Shown: positions 31,794 to 44,513 of the stretch, in pieces
Layout of the letters: the number at the start of each line of letters is the position of its first letter
Position numbering within the stretch: position 1 is the stretch's first letter
Assembly: GCA_019400425.1 (NCBI GenBank)
Contig: JAFREE010000059.1
Span: 1-64,000, forward strand
Length of the DNA stretch: 64,000 nucleotides
Direction of reading: 5' to 3'
DNA from: Hymenochaete sp. R1
Lineage: Eukaryota > Basidiomycota > Agaricomycetes > Hymenochaetales > Hymenochaetaceae
Made by a program: the position numbers and the translations under genes
Notes under the pieces: model-generated
Seen by the model: the letters and a program-made list of their open reading frames with translations, nothing else
Told to the model about the DNA's origin: nothing
The model's database searches: none

Positions 31794-34700
31794 ATGCCCG
31801 ATAGCCGTGGACGTGAAGTTGGTTCGGTCGGACTCGGATTTGGACTCGAAGAGTCAGAAGACGTAGGTGGACAGGGGGATCTTCAGCAGCAGCAGCAGCA
31901 GCCTCGTCATCCCAGTCGCCGTTATGATGATAATGACTTCAACCGTATCCGCGAATTCGACTTCGGAGAGCCAGCTCAAATATATACTAATACTCGAACG
32001 GCTGTAGCATTGGAGGAGCGGTGGTGGACGACGAGCGATGGGTCGACGTTCTTGCCTACTGGGACGCGCACTCAAAGCCAAACGGATTCCCAGGGTCAAT
32101 CGAGGACAAGTACGAGCTCGTCGAGTAAGATACCCCCTTCAGACTCGAGCTCGAGTACTGGAACGCACCAAGCCTCTCTTTCCTCAGATACAAACCCCAT
32201 AGCCTCTGCATCTACCCAACCCGAATCATCTTCGAGTTCACTGATACCTTCCCAATCGACTTCTTTCGTACTTACAACTTTCACCTCATCTATACCCACA
32301 ACCATCACCACGACCTCTACGAGCGCCGACCCAGATGAATCCTCTTCCTCCATCTTCGCGACGACCTTCACGTCATTCCAGCCTACAACCATCACCACCT
32401 CCGCAGGTGTCCTCGTCTCCGAAACTTCCTCGAGCTCAAGCTCAGGCTCCAACTCGATATCGAGCGTAGACCAGCCGGTGTGCATCGGGGATGGGATAGA
32501 CGTTCAAGCTGTCGGGCTCATTTCGACTCTCGTGCTGCCTAGTGTCGTTGGATTAATTATTTGGGTGCGTGATTACCATGTGTAGTCTCGGTTTTGCGAC
32601 TTGCTGATGCGGATTTTGTCCGGGAAGCTCGTGTTCGCATTCGTGCGTCCGCACTATCGCCAGGTGTACTCTGTGAGGGAGTGGTTTCCACCTCAAAAGT
32701 ATGTTTCTTTACTGTATTTATACGCCCACAACGGATCTGGCTTGATGTTTTGTCAGTCTTCGTCCAGAGCCGCTTCGAGACACCCTCTGGGCATTTCTAT
32801 GGCCGCATGTCCCTTTCGCCCCTTCACTTCCGAGTGAATCTGAACTTGCAAAGGCAGGCGCAGGGCGGGATCTTCCTTCGGATGGACAACTCAGTCAAAG
32901 AGTCTTATGGAAATGCTTTCTCATTGTGCTTGGATGGTCTTTACTTGGTCTCATCGGCGCCTTACCGTTATATCTTGCCGGTACGCCTTGTTTGGCCCAG
33001 TCTATCCCACAACCGTCGTTGGGAGGGTTATACTCGAGCCTACAAGATCTCAGTCTTCTACGCTTGCTCCAACTTTTGGAAAACGAAAACGTGGATACAT
33101 CCTCCACTTCCAACTTCGTCGTTTCGCGAGCAACCGTAAATGGCTCTGACGTTTCCTCCAATATCAAAATCCGCCTCATCATTCTTACCGTCTTCGCCCT
33201 CGCCCTCGGCATGCTCCCAGCCCTCATCAAACTCCTCCGCGAGTTCTCGAAACTCGTCGCCTTCCGCAGGCACTGGCTCGACATCCGCTGCGAGGGTCTC
33301 GAGATGGGCTGGCTGAGTGCAGAACGCGCACCGGGGTTCAGAGGCTGGGGCGAGAAACGCGTGAAGGAGATGGTGATGAAAGTTGGGCTGAGCACAACGT
33401 TGGATCGAAATGGGGGGATTGGAACGGGTGGGCCGATGGCGGGCGTTGGTTCGGGTTTTCGGGCGAGGCGGATTAGGACGAGGTCTAGGACTTTGAGTCG
33501 ACCGTTTGGGGGGAGGGAAGCAGGGGTGGAGGAAACGGAGGGCGAGAATGAGAAGGGGGAACTTGAGGTGGACGTAAGGACTCTGTTCTCTGTTTGGTCA
33601 GTCGATGGCTTCGGGATCTTGTTCGAACCTGAGACTATACTCATCTTATCACTTGTCTTTCCAGCGATACAGGACGTCTTCCGGCAATGATCAAGGAAAG
33701 GGATCATATCCTTGAACAACTTGAGATGGCGGAAGCTAGATATATCTCATCATTCCGGCTGACGACCCCCGAGCAATCAATGGCTGACATTCCCATTCCT
33801 TCCGAAGAAGAAAGTAGTCTGAAGAAGCGCATAGGCCGACCGCAAGCTCTCGGAGGTTCAAAGGTATTTTCTAGCCGCGCTCCCTTTTTCGTATCAGACG
33901 TATGTACTGAGAATTGCACTCAAAGAAACGGAGTGACGTGATTCGGCGGAATCTGGCCAGCTCTTCCACTGCACCGACGTCTTACGTGGCCCCATCGCAA
34001 TACTACCAACTCAGAAATGTGCGTGGCATCAACGATGGTCGCATCCTCTCTCGCTCAGGAGGAGAAGGCAGCAGCCTTGACGACGGGCCATCCTTCGGCG
34101 ATAGTGTCCGCTCACGTATTGTCGGAAGCCGTTTTCAGGAGTTCAACAGCGAGCACGGAGAGGAACCTTTACCGATAGGGAGCAGAGTTACTCTGGATCG
34201 AGGAGAACACGTCCCAACTCCTACGCAGACCCCACAGCCATCGATGCCGAACCCGGCGTACGAATCCCATCATGGTGTGGACCCTAGTTCGGGTAACGAA
34301 GGTGACGTCGAAATGAGTCCGTTTTCGGGGTCTGAACCCGAAGGGAGGGAATCGAGAGGAGGGAGGAGTGGAGACGAGGATTTCCCGTCGATGATCTTTG
34401 TGGGTTCTGCTGTGGGAAGTCCGGAAGGGAGTCGGCCTGCGAGTGGGATGCCAGAAGGGTTTGGTGGTTCACAGGCCGGGCCTGTAAGTCCTCGCCCTCG
34501 CCCTGCGAAGTCTGAAGCAGATACGCTCCCACCCGAGCACCGCGAGACTTTCCCAATGCGTCGTAGACCGGAAGCAGCCGAGGTCGAAGCTGAGGTTCCT
34601 CTACATCTCCGCCTTCAGCCACAAAGTCCGTTCGTTCGCCCGATCTCTGGTGTGGATCATGACATGCTCGGGGACGTCTATTCTTCCATTAAGGAGTGGC

Positions 34701-37019
34701 GGACGAAGCTGAAGCAAATTAACGCGGATATTTCGGAATTGCAGAATGAATGTTATAACGATATTGCGGACGGCGTGAGGGTGCGGGGCTGGTTGATTAC
34801 AGGGAAGGGAATAAGGTTTCTGAAGGGTATTGAGATGATTGAGGGGAGGTCGAAGGAAGACATCGTGTGGGAGGAGTTGCAAAGAGGAGACGGAAGATTG
34901 GAGAGGAGGTTTGTCTTTTGGGCTATAGTCGGAATGACTACGGTATTCTTAGGAGCAGGATGTAAGTCATTTGGTACACTCGAAACAATGAGACCTAGCT
35001 CATTGCTTGCTTTTGATTCAGTTATCCTCATCGCCGGTCTGGTAGTAGCTACGGCGCCAAACGTCGCTCACTACCTTCCGTTCTTCCAACCCGCTCTCAA
35101 CAGTGCAGACGAGCTCGGTCCAGGTATCCTCGTCACCCTGGTCCCAGCCATTGCTGCAACGCTGTTCTTCTTCCTAGCTATCAATTCTATCGTTGGTACG
35201 CAGTTGCTTGTTCAAACCCAGAAAAAAAATAACCAGGATCTCGTTCAGTTGCATCACATAACGGCGGCGATATCTCCGCAGTATCTACCCAACTGAAAGT
35301 GTACAAAGCCACATTCTTCATCCTCACGTTCATAGGTCTCATGTGGCTGACAGCGATTGGTGCACTAGTATTTTCAATGGGAGCGATCGCGACTGGCTCA
35401 GGTCGAGCCAGCTCGGTAGCGAATGGATCTATCTACATGAGCGGTTTCTTCCTTGCTCTCATATTCAACGTGGCAATCATTGCGCCAGGGCTTTTACTTC
35501 TGCAGCCAGTCAGGCTTGGAAGAGTTCTGAGGCGGGAACGGAGAGCTATCACTCCACGACAGAGATTTAGAGGTAAGGAACGATTCTTTCTAATTCGTTT
35601 TCTCGCCCTATCTAATGTCATAGACAGCGCTGTATCCAAGACCTTACAATACAACATATGCTACTGCATGTTGTATCCTTGCTGTCATCTTAGCATCAAC
35701 CTTTTCCCTCATTTTTCCTCTCATTGGGCCCGGTGTCGTGCTCCTACTCCTGCTCACCATCATAGGTACGTGACTGCATTTTGTTATTGACGCTGTTCGC
35801 TCACATGTAGCCTTAGCGCATAGGTTTCTAGTTGGGTACGTGTACGGCCGTATAAACGCCCAGACAGGTGGACTGCTGCAGATCTGGCTCGTGAAGCGAT
35901 TCGCTTCCGTCGTAGCCTTCCAACCCATCCTGCTTGGATTAATATACATGACAAGACGCCTGTTCGTCGAAGGTGGCATCCTCGTCGGCTTCGGCGTCGC
36001 TGCGATTGCCTCAGTCGAGGTGTTTGCCAATTGGAAAGCCCGTCTTCCCGGTCGCAAAACGCTCAGCGCCACGACTCTCGCCGCACTTGAGAAGTTCGAG
36101 GAGCGGGCAAGGCCGAAGCAGAATGGATCTGAAATGGAAGGAGCGAGCTTGTTCAGTAACGCGCCCAGGAACCGGAGTCGTGGGTCGATGGCGTCTGTTC
36201 TGGAGATGATGTCGTTGACGTTGGCGGTCATGCCAACCCCACACCAGTTGCGAGGAGCCGTTCCACTTGGTGAGTGTACACACTAAAATTTATGAAAAAA
36301 TTGGTGCATCGCTTTTGTTGACAACGAATTGATCATCATCATTTCTATTTTATTTTGCCCATTGGCTTCTCAAAACTTCCTATCGATTCAATCAATGAAC
36401 CCCGGAATAACTGTGTCTGGAACGTACGAACGCCCGACGCCATGACAATGTGTTGAATGCTATGGTGATCCCGACGCCCATCCAAAACAAAATTTCGACA
36501 TCGGACTCTCACCTCCCTCGTCCCCGTCCCCATCTTGAAATCTTCATTTCCAAACATACCCCCACGCCACCCAATCTCTAAATCTTCCCCCGCGGCGCCA
36601 AACCCAAACCAAAAAAAAATTCCAATACGATAGAGACCGAATCTTTGGACGACCTAACCGCCACCGAACGCGCGGCACGCACGCACCCCGACGCCCCTCC
36701 CCACCTGCCCCCACTCCCCTTCGCAGACCACGCAGAAGAGATGTCGACGATCCTGTACGCGCCCGAGCTGATCGCACCGAACCCAGTCATTTGGCTGCCG
36801 GACGACGGGAGGGCGGGAATCGCGCGGTCGGAGGCGTACGATTTGGGGAGGTACCACGGGTTGAGGAGCGTGTTGGATGTTGGTTCGGGTGGGGGTCGGG
36901 GTGGGGTTGATGAGGATGTTGGGGAGGAGAGGGAGAGGGATGAGGCGGCGAGGGTGAGGGGGTACGTTTCTGCTACTGATGGAGCAAGAAGCACTCCTAC
37001 GACGAGGAGGTACGAATGA
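31794..37019 (+). CDS. Csc1/DUF221 (RSN1_7TM) family calcium-permeable stress-gated channel-like protein
   Basis: Integral membrane protein of the Csc1/TMEM63 superfamily, whose known members are osmosensitive cation channels. Exons run from 31794 to 37019. The N-terminus is unusual: a Q6 run, then a Ser/Thr-rich stretch of about 150 residues (residues 95-235). TM1 follows (VGLISTLVLPSVVGLIIW) with FVRPHYRQVYSVREW after it, then TM2 (FLIVLGWSLLGLIGALPLYL) and TM3 (LIILTVFALALGMLPALIKL). The cytoplasmic loop starts CDTGRLPAMIKERDHILEQL and is extended by about 300 mostly disordered residues. The 7TM channel core begins near RRFVFWAIVGMTTVFLGAG, and five or six more hydrophobic segments follow to about 36000. 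The tail is acidic/charged. One intron (36270-36633, 364 nt) is far longer than its neighbours. The family is clear; the channel role is inferred. Confidence 0.82.
36270..36633 (+). other. Unusually long intron in the Csc1-like gene
   Basis: The donor GTGAGT after CCACTTG and acceptor GATAG before AGACCGAA restore the frame (phase 1). At 364 nt it is several times the usual 50-70 nt here. No ORF or RNA gene is recognised inside. Confidence 0.6.
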
Positions 37020-38170
37020 ACCGAACGCGCGAAAACACAATTACTATCATGACTTATCTGACGGACTTAACGAATGAACGAATGGACGAACGAACGAACA
37101 TACGACCGTGACGGACACGCCTTTTCCTTCCTCTCCCAATCCCGATCTCATGGAATGCTCCCGCTCCCGGATTATATCGACCTCTCTATCTTTACTTAAT
37201 AAATTTGTCCTCCTTCTAACTTCAAGTCCCTATATCTCCTCGGACTGACCGTACTTCTGGGTCCTCCCCATGTTCTTCTGATTAATGAAGCGCGTTCCAG
37301 ATCTCTTCTAACTGACTAGTAGTAGTACTGGGTTCTTCTGTATTAGCTCCCTGTCCTATCTTTCTCACTTTTCAGCGCTGATGCAGGTGTTCCTCTACTC
37401 TGGAAATCTACCGTTCCCACTTGTTGTAGTTGATCGTTATTTGTGCACTAGTATTGACACCTTGTTATTTCCTTACTTTACTTTACTTTACCTCTGAGAT
37501 TTTGTTTTAAATACCTCTTACGATTGAAAACCTTTTTCTTTTCTCCTGGCTTGTTTGACTTGCTCTTCGGAGCGTGGGATCAATCAGAATCAGACGATGG
37601 CCCGTCGAGCGGACGGCCAGATAAAGAGAGTTTCAGAATAGACGTGTGTTTCGTGACAAAGGGTAGGGAGGAAAAATAGAGACAATATTAATCGCGCTCT
37701 CAAAATGTGCTTATAAACCATAAGAGAAAAAGAAACCGCCGAATATGAACATTCACGCGTGAACGAGACGAGTGAAAGGACGGAAAAGAAAAGAAAAAAC
37801 AATCCATGGTTGCAGATGATGATATGAAACAAAAGAGAAGAAAAGAAGTTGTTCTATCCCAAGGTATAAAATTACACGCTTATTTTTTTGTCATCCTGGT
37901 TGTTTGAAACATCAAAAGGGTGAAAGGGAAAAGGCAAGGCACACATGTACAGTAAGAACAGCGAAGAGAAGAGCATCGTTAAATGGGTGTACTAACAACA
38001 GGAAAGGTGAAGGGGGGAGTGGGGAGGGAGAGATCATGTATGAATGAATATATCGTGGCGTGAAAGCGGAAAGACCGTCAAGAGATGGAAAACCCCAGGT
38101 TCTCAATGCAAAATTATCCATATATCCATATCCAAACCACTCAATGAATACAGGTATGGGGGTGCGCATC
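37020..38170. other. Convergent intergenic region
   Basis: Lies between two 3' ends. It starts with an ACGA/ATGA repeat (about 37071-37100); the rest is AT-rich 3' UTR-like sequence. No gene is seen. Confidence 0.5.
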
Positions 38171-41100
38171 TCACTCCGCGAGCCACTTCTCTCCTTTCTT
38201 TGCGTACTTGTCGAGTAACAGCGAGAGGTCGCGGATGACGAACGTGAGTACAACGCGCGCGAAAAACTCGGAAGAACGCCTGAGCTTCGGCTCGAGCGCC
38301 ATTCGAACTTCCGTAGGAAGCGAGGCATAGACGGGCGACATGGGTTGCGAGTTGAGGGACATGGTATGCTCGTCGAGGAGCTGGGAGAGGGAGAAGAGGC
38401 GTTGGAGGAGTTGGACGTAGAGAGTCGGGGAGTCGAGGCTGGTGAGAGAAGTCGATGTTAGAGTCGTTGTGAGGGAAGAGAAGAAACAGAGACGTACTTT
38501 TTCCCGGTCGTGAACTTGTCTAATAGTTTACCGCCCCAAGAACCCATCTGGAAAGTTAAGTATCAGTAAAACCGAGAATACAGCAGTGACCAAGTCCTGC
38601 AACTCACCCCCGAGCTCTTCTTCACGACAAAGCCCTCCCCAACACTAAGCTTCTTCCCAAAGTTCGACACCACCGTATCACAAACTGTCAAAAACTCTTC
38701 CACCTTCATCACCCAAATCTCCCCATCCTTCTTCGTTATACTCCCAATCCCCATCCCAAACCCGCTCGCGACGCCCATGGGCCCCGCAAAGTCCACGCTC
38801 GCATTCTGCAGCTCCATCAGCGCGTCGCACAGGACCTCCAACACGCGCACTTTCTCGGGCAGGTTCGCGAGCTTGGCACCGCCCTGGGACCAGACGCCGT
38901 GAGGGACGTGTAAGCTGCGCGTGATGTACCCGCCGGACTTGGAAGTCATAGTATGTGCCAAGAGATTCATTAGATGGTAAGGTCTTCTTAGTGCATCGTT
39001 CGGGGCTGAAGGCGGTAAGGGGGACGTAGGGGTCGTGGGCAGCTGACCGGGGAGAACGGGTGGCGGAGGAATCAAAGAAAGAGCAGGAGGGAACGAAGGC
39101 GGGGCGAATGACGTGTTCGTTGCTCGAGAAGACTGAGGTTGGGGACTACGTCGCGTTGAGGAAGGCCGACGAGGCGGAGGTGGTGGCTGGCTGACAACGC
39201 TGTCGTTGCTGATGACGTTGCTTGTATTCCCTTGCGCTGCAATCTGGAAGGGGTGTCGCTGACCGAAATCGGTCGGGAGGCCTGGAATAAAATTGTTGGA
39301 AGGTCGAACGGGGAACGATGACGACCGATTTCTTCCAGTGGTTTGCGCGACTGCAGCACCCGCGAAGCGTGCCGAGAGCGTACTCTCTGGCCCAATGAGC
39401 TCTTCTGAGATGTTTGAAGAACCATTAGACTTGTTCTTCTCTCTCCTTTGGGAAATTGTTCCGTTTGCCGTTGAATCGCTGATAAGTGACTGTTTACTCC
39501 GACTCCCCACGGGATCGGATACAGAACTTCCGCCTCGGCTTCGCGAATAGTTATATGAAGAGGGAGGAGGTCCCCCGTCGAAGGAAGTTTGTGCTTCGGC
39601 ACTGACGACTCCGCGGGGCGTCGAAGAGAAGTCTTGTTCAGCTCGCTGCGGAGAAGGTAAAGGTGGGAGAGGAGGGGAATGACGTGAAGCACCATTCACA
39701 TATGGTCGTCTCTGATCATCTTCCTGTTCACTTTGATACTGATACGGTTGCTTGTAGAGAGTTGTTGATGCAGTCTCTTCTTTCAACGCCTCTAATCGAC
39801 TCCCAGAGCCCGTTCTTGCGTGTCCAACGGAACCTGCTCGCGAGCGCATCGCCTCCACATGAGAGACAGGGAGACGTGGCGACGGCGGACTCAGCTCAGC
39901 TATCGTGTGTGTCGGGCCTGCGTGAGGTGGCGTGGGTGGCGAATTTGACGGTGCGGGTGGTCGTGGAGGTAAAGTTGATGAAGACCGCATGCGCGACATT
40001 GAAGGTGCCTGCCTTGGTATACGCGCAGACGAGGCCGCATCCTGCGACCTCCTGTCATCATTTTGGGTCGCGCCAGGCACAACGGGCAAAGGAGGGGAAT
40101 TAGCAGGAGAATTAGACCAGTAAGATTGAGGTATATCTTCCACGGTGGGATGTGGATGGCCGTTCTCCAACCGAGTATCTGTGTTCTGAGGCATTGACGG
40201 ATGCTCAGTGTCCGAAGGGGATGGAGATTGGGGAGCTGTCGCTTGAATATCCGTCGGGATACTGTAAATTAGACTCAATATGCTCATGCGATCGGCATAC
40301 GTATCGTGCTAAAGAAACACAACGTTAGTCAAGGGACTGAATTCCAAGAAATACAACATACAATGTTTTTCAATCTTCTTACTTCCTCTTCTTGAGCGAC
40401 CACACTTCGCCTCCGCCCATTCTTGGACCGATGTTCTGTGCTATCCTCGCCTCGCTGCACACGTTCCATGACTTCTTTTAAGAGAGTGACGCTCTGCCCG
40501 TAAGCTTGGATCGCACCGTAGGGATCATCATTACTCGAGTCTAAACGAACCGCTTCCCGTGCTAGCTCAAGCGCGCGCGTCAACGCTTTTCTGGAGGATG
40601 GCTTCTTTTGGCCAGAACGTTCTGCGCTATCCGGAGGAGATAGGAGGTTGCGATCGTTTCCGGTGTCGTTGGCTGACGGTCGCGCTGTGGCGATGTGAGA
40701 AGGAGGCGACGGTGCGGGACCAGGAGCGGGTGTTGAAGAGGAGCTGCGAGGCAGTAGTGACCGGGGTGGCGAATCCGAGAGGTTAGTGGGTAGCGCTGGC
40801 TGTGGCGAGACCGAGTTGGAGTTGAGACGAGATTGAGAAAATTGGGCGACGGCTGCGAGTTGAGAAGAGGCTATTGGCCTTTGAAAAGGAGTGAGATCAA
40901 ACGTCGGACGTTCGGCCAAGATGTAAGCATTGTCTTGATCCTGGTCCGCCATCTCGTCTTCCTCTAGCCCGTAATCGGGAAAGGGTGTCAACGCCTCGGA
41001 CACGGGAGGCAGACTCGGCATAGGGAGGTCCGGAGGCGGGCCTGGGTGTGGGCCTGGAGCGGCGGACGAGCGACGGCGAGCGTTTGTTGAAGAGGACGCG

Positions 41101-41222
41101 GAAGAAAAACCCCTGGCGCGGGTGGACGAGGGGCCTGCATCTGACTGACGAGCGTTCATGGATGAATACCAATCGGTCGAATGGTGGTGGATTGAGAGAG
41201 GACGGGTGTCGAAATCGGTCAT
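38171..41222 (-). CDS. MIT-domain protein, large and mostly disordered
   Basis: MIT domains bind ESCRT-III tails and often sit in endosomal or cytokinesis proteins. ATG 41222 (MTDFDTRPLSIHHHS) is the first ATG of the frame, but the frame stays open to about 41360 with gene-like sequence (NPSIHPVARVLDETER) after a possible CAG acceptor, so an upstream exon is likely. A Ser/Pro-rich segment is followed by the MIT domain: RKALTRALELAREAVRLD, DPYGAIQAYGQSVTLLKEVM. After an intron (HDTYADRMSILSLIYSIP) comes a disordered Pro/Ser/Arg region of about 350 residues. Then follows a conserved helical C-terminal part: RPYHLMNLLAHTMTSKSGGY, LHVPHGVWSQGGAKL, KVRVLEVLCDALMELQNASV, MGSWGGKLLDKFTTGK and the end LSLLLDKYAKKGEKWLAE. 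The precise ortholog is not recognised. Confidence 0.8.
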
Positions 41223-42483
41223 AATAGCAGGAGAAGAGGGAGTGGGTTGCGTCGAGACGCGAGCGGGGGAGGAGAGCTCGTCGGACAAGACCGCGGTGGC
41301 AAGGTAAGGATGCTTCGTTCGTTCCGTTTCGTCGAGCACGCGAGCGACGGGATGGATGGACGGGTTGTACTGAGAGAGTGAAGATGAGAAGAGGAGAAAG
41401 AGAGGGTAGATAGACGAGGAAAAACGTGGCGGAGAGGGATGTGCCGAGGGAATAGTGGTAGTGGTAGTACTAACTAAGTGTGGTGGACGCGAAACGAAAA
41501 CGAAATTGAAGGTGAGAATCTGGTGAGAGACTAAGAAGTGAGAGAGAGCACTGCCAAAGATGCCGAAGAAAGCGTGTTGTTATGCAACCGACGTCGAAGG
41601 CTGATGCACTAGATCCGCTGAATCTATCTGTCCTCAACGTCGAGCACAAAAACAATGGCCGACGACGAGCAGAAACGGTGAACGATGGACGATGGAGGAG
41701 GAAGGAGGGAAAGGACGGATGGTCAAGACTAGACTAACGAAACAACAAGACGACGAGAGACGGGATCGGGCTCTTTCAACTACTTTACTGGTTGCCTTAT
41801 TTGGTTAATCATTACTTTCAAAACTAGTACCATATACATTACGTAATTCAACAACTCTAAATCGACTGGGTCTTTCTTCGTTTCTGATTTTGTTTTTTGA
41901 TTTCTTTCCCATTCCCATTCCTATTTCATCCTCAACTCCGCAGCGCAGCCTTCAACAATCTTCCAATCTCACAACACATCCTATCCTATCCTATCGCTTT
42001 TCACTCTCGCATCTCTCGCATCCCACGCAGAAGGTTCCCAATCATCTTCGATTTTTCCGTACAGTTTCTCATTCCTTCAATCTCTTCCGACTTCAGCCTC
42101 CTTTCATTCCGAATCAATCTCCACTCCTCTCAAGTTTCAGACTAGATCTTTCATCACGCCCACGCACTCAAATCATGTGCAATCGATCAAAAATCATCTT
42201 AAAAGAGAGAAAAACGAAAGACTAGGGATGAAAAGACAAAAAACCAGCTATAGACTAACGCCCACATCTCTCCCTCTCCCATTCGGCAACACCAGGGGTA
42301 TACAGTCACGGTGGGTTGATGCTGACGATGATGATGATGCTAACGGTAACGGTCTTTTAAAACGACTCAAAGAATGTTCCAAATACGCAAAACGAACGTC
42401 GTCCGCCAGTGGTTTCCACAGGCCAAGTTCGCAACAGAAAAGAACAAGAACGTTCGAACTATCAAATAACAACACTTCCCCTC
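41223..42483. other. Intergenic, MIT-protein leader and CDC11 3' end
   Basis: The part next to 41222 is probably leader or a short 5' exon of the MIT gene. The centre is CT-rich on the + strand (41890-42130). No separate gene is recognised. Confidence 0.45.
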
Positions 42484-44212
42484 TTAGAACTCCCCTTGAG
42501 ATCCTTGTGCTGCCAGGCGCGTCTCGAGATTTCTAAGGGAGAGGGTGGAGAATCATATGATATAAATTCCCATATTCAGTTAAAAGGCAGCACGCAAACA
42601 TACCTCAAAGACTCTTCTTTTGCCAATAGCTCCTGGCGCTTTTCGTTGATCTCCCGTTGCACCTTCATCTCGATCTCGCGGAGCTATCCAGCGCCATGTC
42701 AGTAAAGCTTTCTCAAGGCACCGACTCCACTCTTTTCATCTTACCTTCTCTTCTTCGCGACGAAGTTGCTCCTCCTTGAGCCTTACACTCTGCGACGCCA
42801 AATCCTCCGGGAGGATCGACGAATCGCTGATGGCGGAAAAAAAATCAGAACCGGAGATAAGACCCTATAAGTCCTTTGAATACATACTGAGAATCGGTGT
42901 GAACGGTGCGAGACAATTTCTCGGTACGATATGTTTCCTGTCAGAAAGCAAGCCTAAGCGCCGAAACAACGCTCTTAAAAGTAAAGCCACTTACGTAGAG
43001 AACGTCATGGGTCAAAGATTTCAGATCCGTCAGATGAGTGCTACCAGGCCCATCGTCAATCTCAACTCAAAATTTGACGCAAGTGACGCTGCTTCTTACT
43101 TCAATAACGCACTGCGGAGTTTGCTAAAGTCAGAGTGCTTGGGGTTGTCAACCTCGGCAGTTCCCCACGGATAGACACGCGCTCGGACAGGGCTTTCGCC
43201 GCCAGTCTCGACCTCTGATCCAATTATAGCAAACGGAAGGAGCGAACGGAGCTCGGAGTTGTCCTCAATCGTTTCTTCGTCATCCTCTTCAACGTCGTAC
43301 GGGAAGTTATAGATCGGGATATCATAGTGCTCAATATCTTCCATGATCTACAGTGGGGTTAGTACTTGGCCATATGTTATATATAAAATCTAGGATGCTC
43401 ACCCTCTTCTTGAACCCCTTGAGCTCTGACGGCGTGAAAGAGTCAGCCTTGCCAATGACCGGGATCACATTGACACGAGGTGAAAGTCGACGCATGAGCT
43501 CAATGTCCATTTCGCGGAGCCTATTCGGCACGGTGTTAGAGTTGCCAATCTTCCCAACAGAACGCCCTAAACACATACGCATGTCCCGTGTTGGGGATGA
43601 AGTACAGGAGGGCATGGACACGGTTGTCCCGGAAGCGTGGGTTACGCTTGATCCTGGACTCCTCCGCGAGAATGTCATCGTACTGACGTTCGAGGTAGCC
43701 CACAATCTCCTGGAAGCTAAAGTAACTTAAGCACGTCGGTTTGAAGAAAACAAGTTCTCCACGCACGCAAACTCGTTGTCAATATTGTCACCAAATCCGG
43801 GGGTGTCCACAATAGTCAACGCAATGCGAACACCGTCCTCTTCGAGTTCTATATTTAAAAAATAGTGTCACCAGACGACGTCGGTCGCAGCTGAGGAAAG
43901 GAAATGATGGTCGCAACGTACCAACGTTGACCGGCTTGATGCGAATGCCCTCCTCGACGTGTGCAACCTCAGGGTTATCCGCCACCTTGTGCGTGAGCAC
44001 CTCAGACTCGCAGAGCGTGTTCACGAACGTCGTGCGTCCCGTGCCCGACGAACCTAAGAGAAGACGCGTCAGAAAACGCAAAAACGCGCGATTCGATGTG
44101 CTTTTTCTTAGAGGTAAGGCGAAAGAGGATACGAGAAGGCCGTACCTACGACCATGACGGTGAACTGGACACCCTTCTTGACCTTGTTTCCCCTGCGCCT
44201 TGCGTACGACAT
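42484..44212 (-). CDS. CDC11: Septin, Cdc11 type
   Basis: GTP-binding filament protein at the septum and cell cortex, terminal subunit of the septin rod in yeast. The start MSYARRRGNKVKKGVQFTVM leads to the G1 loop GSSGTGRTTF, with Arg where many GTPases have Lys, as in Cdc11-type septins. Further blocks are GIRIKPVN, VDTPGFGDNIDNEF (G3), EIVGYLERQYDDILAEESRI, VIPVIGKADSFTPSELKGF (G4), MEDIEHYDIPIYNFPYDVEE, LRSLLPFAIIGSE and YPWGTAEVDNPKHSDF. The C-terminus is a short coiled coil (LKEEQLRREEEKLREIEM, EINEKRQELLAKEESL) ending QGEF. About ten exons; small 3' exons (SHLTDLKSLTHDVLY, ETYRTEKLSRTVHTDS) were joined by eye. Divergent from MSH1. Confidence 0.9.
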
Positions 44213-44513
44213 GTTTTACGATGAGGAGAGTGCGAAGAAAAGATGTTGAGTGGAAGCGAGCGAGCGACGACGAGAAGCAGCGAAAGAGCCCAGCGGGGCA
44301 GAGGCGAGACGACGACCAACAGACTGCGATTACATAATGCTGAGACGTCCATTTTGGGAACGAAAATCACACCCTTTGCTCCCTTTGGCTTCTTCACTAC
44401 TTCTGAAAAGTCAGTCTCTCAATTTAACTTGATCTCCTTAAGCTACTTTCCCGTCTTCTCCTTTTCGCTATCGACATGCTCTGAAATATTGCTTTCTTGA
44501 TTGTTATCTGAGG
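44213..44513. promoter_or_regulatory. Divergent promoter between CDC11 and MSH1
   Basis: 301 bp between two start codons on opposite strands, so probably a shared promoter. No TATA box or MCB site is seen. Confidence 0.45.
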
